The position numbers and the translations under genes were made by a program. From Candidatus Omnitrophota bacterium (GTDB taxonomy: Bacteria > Omnitrophota > Gorgyraeia > 2-01-FULL-45-10), in contig JAPLMG010000239.1 in NCBI GenBank assembly GCA_026387165.1, forward strand, positions 1 to 9,187: DNA of 9,187 nt, read 5' to 3'. Of the stretch, positions 1-6,238 are shown one piece after another. A model generated the notes under the pieces. The model had not been told where the DNA came from, searched no databases, and saw only the letters and a list, made by a program, of their open reading frames with translations. Position 1 is the stretch's first letter. Each line of letters opens with the position of its first letter.

Positions 1-961
1 GCGACGGCTGGGTCAGTATCAACAGCTCATTCACCATGCGCCTGTCCAGGTTCTTCACTATACCCAGATCTACGCCAAGCCTTATCGCCGAAAGGAGCGA
101 GATAGTTTCATTGCTCGTGATTATATGGGCGCTCTTCAGCGTGCCATAGGCGCGCCACACCCTGTCGACAAGCGCCTCTCTGTTCTTTGTGGATATAGTG
201 CGCCTGGTCGTCTCCTCCCGCGCGATTATCTGGTTTATTATCCTCTCTATATTATCTATCATATCCTCTTCGGTGCGCCCCAGGGATACCTGGTTCGATA
301 CCTGAAAAAGATTGCCGCTCGCTTCGGTGCCTTCGCCGTAAAGCCCCCTTATATTAAGGCCGAGCTTCGCCGTAGCCTGCAGTATCTTCCCTATCTGAGC
401 CGTAAATACCAGAGACGGCAAATGCAGCATGACAGAACCACGCAGCCCCGTACCCGTGTTGGTCGGACATGCGGTCAGGTAGCCCCATTTGGTAGAATAA
501 GCGAACGATAACTTTTTGCTTAATTCCGTATCTAGTGAATCTACTATCTTCCACGCCTCCATGAGGTTGAAACCGGACTGCAGAACCTGGATCCGCAAGT
601 GGTCCTCTTCATTGACCATTATGCTGACGATCTCCTTGGGATCCACTATGAGAGCTTTGAACTCAACGTCCTTAGTGTGCTCCGGGCTCATCAGGTGCCG
701 CTCCACAAGGAAGAACCTGTCGACCTCACTCAGGTCCTTAAGCCTTATAAAGAGAGCGTCCTTAAGATAGTTGACTGATCGAGCGGCATCGAAAATCGCG
801 TTCATGATAGATTCCTGCTGTTTTTTGTCGGCCCAATGCGAGAAAGCGAGCTTGTCGAGATTCCTGGCAAGCCTTACCCTGGAGGACATGACAATATCCG
901 AATTGGGGCCCGTGCCTTTGAGCCACTCGCTGTCTTTCTTCAAAAAATCGTCGAGATTCAT
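1..961 (-). CDS. mcsB: Protein arginine kinase McsB, C-terminus off the left edge
   Basis: The protein belongs to the ATP:guanido phosphotransferase family and phosphorylates arginine residues. In Firmicutes this marks proteins for ClpC-ClpP degradation, with McsA as activator. About 320 residues are visible of a family length near 350-360; the last part lies outside the window. Landmarks are SSRVRLARN at 26-34, VNEEDHLRIQ at 116-125, TACPTNTGTGLRGSVMLHLP at 163-182 with the conserved Cys165, and the GEGTEASGNLFQVSNQ loop at 209-224. The ATG at 961 begins MNLDDFLKKDSEWL, a typical McsB N-terminus, with a weak AAGG six bases upstream. It follows mcsA after 52 bp, which supports co-transcription. 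The start region lies in a repeat shared with ilvE. The C-terminal phospho-arginine-binding segment of the family (RDXXRA) cannot be checked here. The identification is firm. Confidence 0.95.
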   Translation of the reverse strand, partial: MNLDDFLKKDSEWLKGTGPNSDIVMSSRVRLARNLDKLAFSHWADKKQQESIMNAIFDAARSVNYLKDALFIRLKDLSEVDRFFLVERHLMSPEHTKDVEFKALIVDPKEIVSIMVNEEDHLRIQVLQSGFNLMEAWKIVDSLDTELSKKLSFAYSTKWGYLTACPTNTGTGLRGSVMLHLPSLVFTAQIGKILQATAKLGLNIRGLYGEGTEASGNLFQVSNQVSLGRTEEDMIDNIERIINQIIAREETTRRTISTKNREALVDRVWRAYGTLKSAHIITSNETISLLSAIRLGVDLGIVKNLDRRMVNELLILTQPS

Positions 962-1005
962 CCCGCGCCTTCTTCTAACCTTTTCCGCACATAGGAAAGT
1001 GCGGG
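960..1005 (-). repeat. Repeat copy B, forming the mcsB start region
   Basis: Read on the minus strand, this 46-bp stretch begins CCCGCACTTTC and ends AGAAGGCGCGGGAT, running into the mcsB start codon. Both ends match copy A upstream of ilvE at the same 46-bp spacing, while the middle differs. It contains a 6-bp hairpin (CCGCAC at 985-990 with GTGCGG at 999-1004). The 3' end supplies AAGG, a six-base spacer and the ATG of mcsB. Confidence 0.6.
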
Positions 1006-1013
1006 GTTCGCTC

Positions 1014-1520
1014 TCACCCTTCTTTGGCCTTCGCCTTCTTCTCAAAGTCCCTGATCTTGTCTCTGAGCTTGGCCGCCTCCTCGAACTCCTCCATCTGAAT
1101 CGCCTTTTCGAGCTGCACCTTCAGGTCCTGCAGCGTCCTCGTATCTTTAATGGTCTTGCCGCCCTTTAGAGAGACCTTCCCTATGTGGCGGTCAGCGCCG
1201 TGGATCCTCTTCAGAAGAGGCGACAGCTCTTTTTTGAAAGCTTCATAGCATTCGCCGCATCCCAGCCTGCCTATCTTTCTGAAGTTCTGGTATGTGAGGC
1301 CGCAATTCGAGCACTTTGTGGTTATGGCGACTTCCGGCTCGACTGCGGTACCCATATCGGTGAGTCCGGAGAGAAGCTCGCTCAAACCAAAGTGCTCCTC
1401 CATCTGGGCCCCTTTTTCACGGGCGCAATCCTCGCAGAGATTCAGCTTCGTCATCTGCTCATTCACTATCTCGGTAAGATGTACGGTGGCCTCTTTCTTC
1501 CCGCAGATATCACAGTTCAT
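1014..1520 (-). CDS. mcsA: McsA, zinc-binding activator of McsB
   Basis: 168 residues with four CXXC pairs that can bind zinc: C3/C6, C29/C32, C70/C73 and C88/C91. The C-terminus (about 128-163) is a UVR (UvrB/UvrC-type) motif, with LQDLKVQLEKAIQMEEFEEA followed by AKLRDKIRDFEKK. This architecture is diagnostic of McsA, the adaptor that activates the arginine kinase McsB. The start ATG at 1520 lies 11 bp inside the end of ilvE. It has a GGAG six bases upstream, so the start is well supported and translational coupling to ilvE is likely. mcsB follows after 52 bp. In Firmicutes this set is often controlled by CtsR, but no ctsR gene is seen here. The mcsA call rests on architecture plus the adjacent mcsB. 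Confidence 0.93.
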   Translation of the reverse strand: MNCDICGKKEATVHLTEIVNEQMTKLNLCEDCAREKGAQMEEHFGLSELLSGLTDMGTAVEPEVAITTKCSNCGLTYQNFRKIGRLGCGECYEAFKKELSPLLKRIHGADRHIGKVSLKGGKTIKDTRTLQDLKVQLEKAIQMEEFEEAAKLRDKIRDFEKKAKAKEG

Positions 1521-2382
1521 ACTTAACTCCGTTCACCTTTGTGATCTTTTTAAACTCTTCCATAAGACGTTTGGTAACCTCTCCGGGCTTACCGTCGTTA
1601 ATCCGGCGTTTATCTATCATTGTGACAGGGATGATCTCGGCTGCGGTGCCTGTTAAAAATACCTCACTGGCGGCATAGATATCTTCGATCTTGATCATCT
1701 TCTCTTCAAACCCTATCCCCATCATCCGGGCCAATCCAATAACCGCATCCCTGGTGATGCCCTCCAGGGCGCCTACGTCTGCCGGCGGAGTAATAAGCCT
1801 TCCGCCGGATATGATGAATATATTGTCGCCGGTACATTCGGCCACATAGTCGTTATAGGTCAGCATGATCGCTTCTTCCATGCCCGCCTTTATAGCGTCT
1901 ATCTTAGCCAGGATATTATTCAGATAATTGAGCGATTTTATCTTCGGATTTAACGCCGTTACGAGGTTGCGCCTTGTCTTGGCGGTAATTATCGCCAGGC
2001 CGTTCTGATAGAACTCTTTCGGATATAAAGATATCTTATCAGTGATTATAAATACCGTCGGAACTTTGCACTTTCTGGGGTCCAGTCCCAGGTCCCCGGA
2101 CCCTCTGGTAACGACCAGACGGATATAGGCATCTTTCAAGCCGTTGGCCTTCAGGGTTTCAAGCACCGCTTTTATCATATCCGCCTTTGTCATCGGTATC
2201 TTCAATTCGATCGCTTCGGCAGACCTGTAAAGTCTATCGATATGCTCTTTAAGCCTGAATACCAAAGAATTATAGGAGCGTATCCCCTCGAAGACGCCGT
2301 CTCCGTATAAAAGGCCGTGATCAAAGACGGATATCACCGCCTTATCTTTATCCACCAGCTTTCCGTTAAGGTATATCCTCAT
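1510..2382 (-). CDS. ilvE: Branched-chain amino acid aminotransferase-like, PLP fold class IV
   Basis: 290 residues, normal for a class IV PLP-dependent aminotransferase. Landmarks are FDHGLLYGDGVFEGIRSY at 20-37, RLVVTRGSGDLGLDP at 88-102, KSLNYLNNILAK at 149-160 with the probable PLP-binding Lys149, ECTGDNIFI at 182-190, and the C-terminal EVFLTGTAAEIIPV at 240-253. The likely reaction is reversible transfer of an amino group between Leu/Ile/Val and 2-oxoglutarate. Class IV also contains D-amino acid transaminase and aminodeoxychorismate lyase, so substrate is an inference; the overall pattern fits BCAT best. The ATG at 2382 gives the standard MRIYLNGKLV start, with AAGG six bases upstream inside a repeat. 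The 3' end overlaps mcsA by 11 bp. A strong promoter lies about 75-100 bp upstream, so this is probably the first gene of an ilvE-mcsA-mcsB transcript. Confidence 0.87.
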   Translation of the reverse strand: MRIYLNGKLVDKDKAVISVFDHGLLYGDGVFEGIRSYNSLVFRLKEHIDRLYRSAEAIELKIPMTKADMIKAVLETLKANGLKDAYIRLVVTRGSGDLGLDPRKCKVPTVFIITDKISLYPKEFYQNGLAIITAKTRRNLVTALNPKIKSLNYLNNILAKIDAIKAGMEEAIMLTYNDYVAECTGDNIFIISGGRLITPPADVGALEGITRDAVIGLARMMGIGFEEKMIKIEDIYAASEVFLTGTAAEIIPVTMIDKRRINDGKPGEVTKRLMEEFKKITKVNGVKYEL

Positions 2383-2426
2383 CCCGCGCCTTTTTCATCC
2401 ATCCCGCGCCTTTGAGAAAGTGCGGG
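2381..2426 (-). repeat. Repeat copy A, forming the ilvE leader and start region
   Basis: On the minus strand this reads CCCGCACTTTC, then GGCGCGGGATG twice, the second copy containing the ilvE start codon. On the plus strand the 13-bp unit ATCCCGCGCCTTT is directly repeated at 2381-2393 and 2401-2413. A hairpin forms from TCCCGC (2402-2407) with GCGGGA (2422-2427), continued by CTTT/AAAG around a GAG loop. It lies in the predicted 5' UTR. The element shares both ends with copy B before mcsB. Confidence 0.6.
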
Positions 2427-2455
2427 ACTCATATTATCCCCGATAGGATACATAT

Positions 2456-2484
2456 AATATATACAATAATGCAGCCTATGTCAA
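2456..2484 (-). promoter_or_regulatory. Sigma70-type promoter for ilvE-mcsA-mcsB
   Basis: Minus strand: TTGACA (2479-2484, 6/6 match to the -35 consensus), exactly 17 bp, then TATATT (2456-2461, 5/6 match to the -10). Transcription would begin near 2449, giving a leader of about 67 nt that includes the GC-rich repeat hairpin. No CtsR-like or CIRCE-like operator was seen. Confidence 0.75.
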
Positions 2485-2672
2485 ATTAATCTGGTCTGCT
2501 TCGCCATTCAACTCGCATACTCAAGGCATGGCTCCGCAGGACCTATTCTCCTTCGCATCACAACTCTCATGATAATGGTAGATGCTTCGGAGGAACAAGT
2601 TCCTACGCAGCCCTACTTCATCCTATGCGTTGAAGGGCGAAGTAGAAGATTAGGAATTTCTAAGGTTGAGTT
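2485..2672. other. Gene-free spacer with degenerate palindromes
   Basis: No coding sequence is supported here. Two dyads stand out. AGGAAC-AA-GTTCCT at 2591-2604 is a tight 6-bp inverted repeat. CTACTTC at 2613-2619 pairs with GAAGTAG at 2639-2645, with an alternative nested pairing of CTTCA (2616-2620) and TGAAG (2631-2635). The stretch recalls a decayed interspersed intergenic repeat. Neither hairpin is followed by a T-run on the minus strand, so an intrinsic terminator after lolD is not evident. Confidence 0.45.
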
Positions 2673-3276
2673 TTAGGCGAGCTTGCTCTGTACCATATCG
2701 GTACAGAGCTTGCCGTCTTTTAGGCGTACAGTTGAATCTACCTTAGAAACGAGCTTTTCATCGTGGGAAACTATTACAATGGTCATGCCGTTCCTTGCTT
2801 TGAGACCGAACAGAATTTCATATATCGATTCACTGGTATTTGAATCGAGATTGCCTGTCGGCTCATCGCAGAGGAGTAACCGGGGTTCATTCATAATGGC
2901 CCTGGCTATCGCCACCCTCTGCGACTCCCCTCCGGAAAGCCGTGATGGCAGGTGGTCACTTCTATGTTCGAGGCCGACGGACTTCAGAACTTCAGCGGCT
3001 CTTTTGCGTATTGCGTATTGCGTATTGCGCCTGCCTGACTGCTTGTCTCCCGACTTCAGGCAGGCAGGTATTGCGTCAGAGTTCATCAGCGCCGGCATCA
3101 TCACATTCTCAAGGGCCGTGAACTCCGAAAGAAGATGATAGAACTGAAAAACAAATCCTATTCTTTCGTTTCTCATCATCGCCGCCCTTCTTTATCTCCA
3201 AACCTATGCCATTGACGGCCCTAACCTCTTTGTGGCCGTTTCTGTATATCTTGTGCAGATCTTTTACGATTATCAT
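2673..3276 (-). pseudogene. lolD: lolD-type ABC transporter ATPase, disrupted
   Basis: This should be the ATPase that powers the adjacent LolC/E permease in releasing lipoproteins from the inner membrane. The N-terminal piece (3276-3184) reads MIIVKDLHKIYRNGHKEVRA and onward to EIKKG, a normal LolD start with the aromatic A-loop Tyr11. The C-terminal piece (3179-2673) is in another frame. It begins MMRNERIGFVFQFYHLL (Q-loop), then LSGGESQRVAIARAI (signature), LLLCDEPTGNLD (Walker B and D-loop) and VSHD (H-loop). Between them roughly 45 residues are absent, including the whole Walker A/P-loop, and the frame is shifted. A palindromic insertion of about 70 bp also lies in-frame after ALENVMMPALMNS. 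Without Walker A, ATP binding should be lost. The alternative is an assembly or consensus error removing about 130-150 bp. The family is certain; the broken state is what this sequence shows. Confidence 0.85.
3006..3075 (-). repeat. Palindromic element inserted in-frame in lolD
   Basis: Plus strand: three tandem copies of GCGTATT (3006-3026) plus GCG, then a 10-bp inverted repeat GCCTGCCTGA (3029-3038) / TCAGGCAGGC (3056-3065) around a 17-nt loop. GTATTGCG recurs at 3068-3075, matching GTATTGCG at 3022-3029, so the palindrome sits between direct repeats. On the coding strand it encodes about DAIPACLKSGDKQSGRRNTQ plus a few residues, between ALENVMMPALM and KRAAEVLKSVGLEHR. LolD proteins have a loop about 16-20 residues shorter there (family knowledge). 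The insertion keeps the frame. Confidence 0.7.
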
Positions 3277-3295
3277 ATTAAAGTTATCCACATTG

Positions 3296-3372
3296 GTAGC
3301 CCAGGCTTTGGTTCGACTTCGCTCACCATCCCTCAAACCATCCCGAGCCTGTCGAGGGAAAGCCTGGGCTAC
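3296..3372. repeat. Composite palindromic repeat between lolC and lolD
   Basis: Perfect 14-bp inverted repeats, GTAGCCCAGGCTTT (3296-3309) and AAAGCCTGGGCTAC (3359-3372), enclose a 49-bp core. The core contains GGTTCGACTTCGCTCACC and GAGCCTGTCGAGGG, which resemble the widespread intergenic repeat theme of the type CTTCGACAGGCTC...GAGCGAAGTCGAA. The element fills most of the gap between the lolC stop (3378) and the lolD start (3276). No T-run follows on the minus strand, so a terminator role is unlikely. Confidence 0.75.
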
Positions 3373-3377
3373 TGAAT

Positions 3378-4559
3378 TCATTCGTATCTTAGCGCCTCTG
3401 TAGGATCAAGCCGTGACGCTTTATGCGCCGGATAGATCGTGGCAATAAGACTTATGAGCAGGCTCGAGACGACTATCAGCGACACGTCCTGCAATTCCAA
3501 TTTGACCGGAAGCTTATCGATGTAATATATCTCCTGCGGAAGATTTATAAATTTATATGTCTTCAGGCACCAGCACAGGGTCATGCCAAGAGCGGTGCCG
3601 AGGGCAGTTCCTAAAGATCCTATCAACGCGCCCTCGATGGCGAATATGGCCATGATATTATCGTTGGACGCGCCTATCGCTTTCAGTATGCCTATGTCCT
3701 TGGTCTTCTCAAGAACCGTCATTATGAGGGCGCTGGCTATATTAAGGCATGCCACTATCACGATCAACGTCAATATAAGGAACATCACGGTCTTTTCGAG
3801 CTTCAGCGCCGCTATAAGATTCTTATTCATATCCATCCACGTCCTGACCGTAAATTCAGGGCCCAACCTCTTCCTGAGCTCATTCTTTATCTTTAACACG
3901 TCAAAAGCATCGTCGGCTTTTATCGATATCCCGCTGACAAGACCCGGCGCCGCAAACAGCTCTTGAGCTTTCTTGATATCAAGATACACGAGATTCATGT
4001 CATATTCGTACATCCCTGAAGTAAATATGCCCGTCACCCTGAACTTCTTACCCTTCGTATCGGACGGGGAGACTAAGGAGACGGCGTCTCCCAGCTTTAA
4101 CTTAAGTTTTGAAGCAAGCTCGCTTCCTATAATAATGCCGTCATCTTTAAAATCTACCGCGCCCTTTGTGATGTACGTCTTTATCTTACTGACGTTCTCT
4201 TCCCGCACGGGATCTATGCCTTTGACTATGACCCCCGTCACATTTTCATTGGACCTGATGAGCGCTTGCCCCTGCAGATAGAATGAAGCCGCCAGAACAT
4301 GAGGTGTTTGGGTTACTTTGGACAGCATTTCATCGGAAGGCTTCATGCCATAGTCGGCCTCTACCACCATGTGGGCATTTGTGCCGATCATCTTCTCTTT
4401 GAGATCGTTATCGAATCCGCTCATGACCGCGATGACCACAATGAGCGCCGCTACTCCGACGGCGACGCCGAGCACCGATATGAGGCTTATTATGGAGATG
4501 AACTTCTCTTTATGTTTTGAGGTGAGATACCTGAGAGCAACGAAGAGCTGCCAGCTCAT
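3378..4559 (-). CDS. lolC: Lipoprotein-releasing ABC transporter permease, LolC/LolE family
   Basis: 393 residues, close to the family length of about 400. The inner-membrane LolCDE complex extracts mature lipoproteins and hands them to LolA for transfer to the outer membrane. Visible layout: N-terminal MSWQLFVALRYLTSKHKEKF typical of the family, membrane segment 1 at about 20-48, a periplasmic MacB-like domain at about 50-250, then FtsX-type segments at about 257-282, 303-331 and 358-376. The cytoplasmic loop EKTKDIGILKAIGAS (284-298) is the coupling region, and the protein ends DPTEALRYE as LolC/E proteins do. Only one permease gene is seen, so a homodimer is possible (inference). The start at 4559 has only a weak GGG eight bases upstream. 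The partner ATPase gene downstream is broken here, which questions whether this copy works. Confidence 0.92.
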   Translation of the reverse strand: MSWQLFVALRYLTSKHKEKFISIISLISVLGVAVGVAALIVVIAVMSGFDNDLKEKMIGTNAHMVVEADYGMKPSDEMLSKVTQTPHVLAASFYLQGQALIRSNENVTGVIVKGIDPVREENVSKIKTYITKGAVDFKDDGIIIGSELASKLKLKLGDAVSLVSPSDTKGKKFRVTGIFTSGMYEYDMNLVYLDIKKAQELFAAPGLVSGISIKADDAFDVLKIKNELRKRLGPEFTVRTWMDMNKNLIAALKLEKTVMFLILTLIVIVACLNIASALIMTVLEKTKDIGILKAIGASNDNIMAIFAIEGALIGSLGTALGTALGMTLCWCLKTYKFINLPQEIYYIDKLPVKLELQDVSLIVVSSLLISLIATIYPAHKASRLDPTEALRYE

Positions 4560-4582
4560 GTTTTTACCCGACTTCGGATATT

Positions 4583-4675
4583 AATGACAAATACCAAAGC
4601 ACGAATGACAAAACTTTCGTTTTGAATTTTGTTATTTAAGCCTTGAATTTCCTTTGTCATTTGGATTTTGTCATT
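4583..4675. repeat. AATGACAAA/TTTGTCATT inverted repeat cluster between lysS and lolC
   Basis: Most of the 121-bp gap between lolC and lysS is AT-rich and built from one motif in both orientations: AATGACAAA at 4583-4591 and 4604-4612, TTTGTCATT at 4653-4661 and 4667-4675. A 6-bp hairpin CAAAAC/GTTTTG with a TTTC loop sits at 4609-4624. It reads like a copy of an interspersed non-coding repeat. No clear promoter for lolC was found in it. Confidence 0.65.
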
Positions 4676-4680
4676 TGACA

Positions 4681-6126
4681 TTATTCCGGCCTTAACTGCG
4701 GGAATAGTATCACGTCCCTTATGGAGGGAGAATTGGTAAGTATCATGACGAGCCTGTCTATACCTATGCCCAACCCGCCCGCCGGAGGCATTCCGTATTC
4801 GAGGGCGCGGACGAAATCTTCGTCGATTTTATTCTTCTTATCTTTTACGCCTTCTAAGTCGGCTTCAAAGCGCGCCGCCTGCTCGGTGGGATCATTCAGC
4901 TCTGAATACGCGTTGGCTATCTCCATACCGCCTATATAAAGTTCGAAGCGGTCGGTGAGAAGCGGGTTATCTCTCTTCGTCTTCGCGAGAGGGCACATCT
5001 CCTTAAACATATCTACGACAAAGACAGGATGGTTATGCGCTTTTGGCTCGATCAGTTCGCCGACAATATTTATTATTTGAGTGCGCGACAGTTCTTTGCC
5101 TTCTATCTCTATGCCTTTGTTTTTTAGTTTCTTTACCCATTCCTCGGGTTTCTCTTCCGGTATTATGCCAAACTGTTCCTTCATAAGGAGAGCGAACGAT
5201 ATTCTCTCCCATTTTGATAGATCTACCGCTTTGCCCTGATATTCGAAGCTGGTCTTACCGATAATATTTACAGCCAAATGCATGATCAAACTTTCAGTCA
5301 GCTTCATCATCCCCGCGCAATCGGAATAAGCTTCATAAACTTCCAGCATGGTAAACTCAGGATTATGGCGCGTAGATATGCCTTCGTTCCTGAAGCTCCT
5401 GTTGATCTCGTATACCTTGTCGAACCCGCCGACCAATAACCTCTTCAAGCAAAGCTCCGGAGCGATCCTCAAATACAGGTCCATATCCAGCGCTTCATGG
5501 TGCGTCCTGAACGGTTTACCTGCGGCGCCGCCGGGGATCGACTGCATCATGGGCGTCTCGACCTCGAGGAAGCCCAGGTTATCCAGGAAGGAGCGGATAA
5601 AACTCACCGTCCTGGACCTTGTGACGAATACCTTTTTGACATCGTCGTTCATTGCAAGGTCCACGTAGCGCTGGCGATATCTGGTCTCAACGTCCTTCAG
5701 GCCATGCCATTTTTCCGGGAGCGGCCTCAATGATTTGGATAGGATCTCCAATTTCGTCACTTTTAAGGAAGGCTCTTTGGTCCTTGTCGTGAATGTCTCG
5801 CCGGAAACTCCGACGAAGTCGCCTATATCCAGATTATTCGAAAGGTCAAACGCATTTTCGCCGATGACATCGGATTTGACATAAAGCTGGATCTTGCCTG
5901 TAGCGTCTTTCAGGTCGTAGAACTTGGCCTTGCCGTGCTCGCGGCATGCCATGATCCTGCCGGCCAGGGCCGCGGATTTACCTTCCGCGAAATTACCGGT
6001 GAGTTCTTTTATGGAAGAGGTGGTGGCGAACTTTCCGCCATAAGCGTATAGACCCAAGCTCTTTATGGCTTCCAGCTTCGCGCGTCTTTGCTTTATCAGA
6101 TCGCTTTCCCCGTGATCAATCGACAT
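4681..6126 (-). CDS. lysS: Lysyl-tRNA synthetase, class II
   Basis: 481 residues, slightly shorter than the usual 490-510. The enzyme charges tRNA-Lys with lysine in the cytosol. Layout: short N-terminal helix, OB-fold anticodon-binding domain at about 52-130 (ALAGRIMACREHGKAKFYDL), then the class II catalytic core. Motif 1 is at about 176-194 (FLDNLGFLEVETPMM), motif 2 at about 240-267 (EINRSFRNEGISTRHNPEFT), and motif 3 at 450-463 (GGLGIGIDRLVMIL). The lysine-pocket segment GGMEIANAYSELNDP (399-413) is intact. The start at 6126 is supported by AGGAAAG directly upstream and by a strong promoter 24-52 bp away. The predicted 5' UTR of about 17 nt leaves no room for a T-box. lolC lies downstream on the same strand across a repeat-filled gap. 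Identity is certain. Confidence 0.98.
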   Translation of the reverse strand: MSIDHGESDLIKQRRAKLEAIKSLGLYAYGGKFATTSSIKELTGNFAEGKSAALAGRIMACREHGKAKFYDLKDATGKIQLYVKSDVIGENAFDLSNNLDIGDFVGVSGETFTTRTKEPSLKVTKLEILSKSLRPLPEKWHGLKDVETRYRQRYVDLAMNDDVKKVFVTRSRTVSFIRSFLDNLGFLEVETPMMQSIPGGAAGKPFRTHHEALDMDLYLRIAPELCLKRLLVGGFDKVYEINRSFRNEGISTRHNPEFTMLEVYEAYSDCAGMMKLTESLIMHLAVNIIGKTSFEYQGKAVDLSKWERISFALLMKEQFGIIPEEKPEEWVKKLKNKGIEIEGKELSRTQIINIVGELIEPKAHNHPVFVVDMFKEMCPLAKTKRDNPLLTDRFELYIGGMEIANAYSELNDPTEQAARFEADLEGVKDKKNKIDEDFVRALEYGMPPAGGLGIGIDRLVMILTNSPSIRDVILFPQLRPE

Positions 6127-6149
6127 CTTTCCTATTCCTTTTTGAAACG

Positions 6150-6178
6150 ATTATATACCACCGCGCCGTCATGGTCAA
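6150..6178 (-). promoter_or_regulatory. Strong sigma70-type promoter for lysS
   Basis: Minus strand: TTGACC (6173-6178, 5/6 match to -35), 17 bp, TATAAT (6150-6155, perfect -10). Predicted transcription start is near 6143, only about 17 nt before the lysS ATG, just enough for the AGGAAAG ribosome binding site. A near-perfect palindrome directly abuts the -35. Confidence 0.8.
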
Positions 6179-6207
6179 CCTATTCCTAAGATGATCTTGG
6201 GAATGGG
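6179..6207. repeat. 29-bp near-perfect palindrome abutting the lysS -35 box
   Basis: CCTATTCCTAAGAT (6179-6192) and ATCTTGGGAATGGG (6194-6207) are inverted repeats matching at 12 of 14 positions around a single G. In plus-strand RNA the two mismatches become G-U pairs, so a full hairpin could form in that direction. No T-run follows on either strand. It may be an operator for lysS, a decayed terminator or part of a repeat; the sequence does not decide. Confidence 0.45.
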
Positions 6208-6238
6208 AAGATAGATCAGGGAAAATTAAGGAGAAAAT

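Noticed and set aside
354..554. Minus-strand open frame starting MEDSRFTRYGIKQKV
   Set aside because: It is an out-of-frame shadow inside mcsB, whose own frame is open from 961 to the window edge with clear motifs.
985..1004. CCGCAC/GTGCGG hairpin between mcsA and mcsB as a terminator
   Set aside because: No T-run follows, and mcsB begins within 25 bp on the same strand; it fits better as part of the shared repeat.
2383..2484. CtsR or CIRCE operator ahead of the mcsA-mcsB transcript
   Set aside because: I looked for the heptad direct repeat of CtsR and the TTAGCACTC-N9-GAGTGCTAA inverted repeat and saw neither.
3006..3075. Tandem GCGTATT units as a CRISPR-like array
   Set aside because: Three 7-bp units without spacers are a microsatellite-type tract, not a CRISPR.
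3277..3381. Longer lolD start giving an N-terminal extension MNSVAQAFPRQARDG
   Set aside because: The extension is translation of the composite palindrome; LolD proteins start at MIIVKDLHKIY, which corresponds to the ATG at 3276.
2683..5733. Several long plus-strand open frames across lolD, lolC and lysS
   Set aside because: They are antisense to genes with unmistakable family motifs, show no family features of their own and have no supporting ribosome binding sites.
6127..6149. T-box or other riboswitch in the lysS leader
   Set aside because: The predicted leader is only about 17 nt, too short for such an element.
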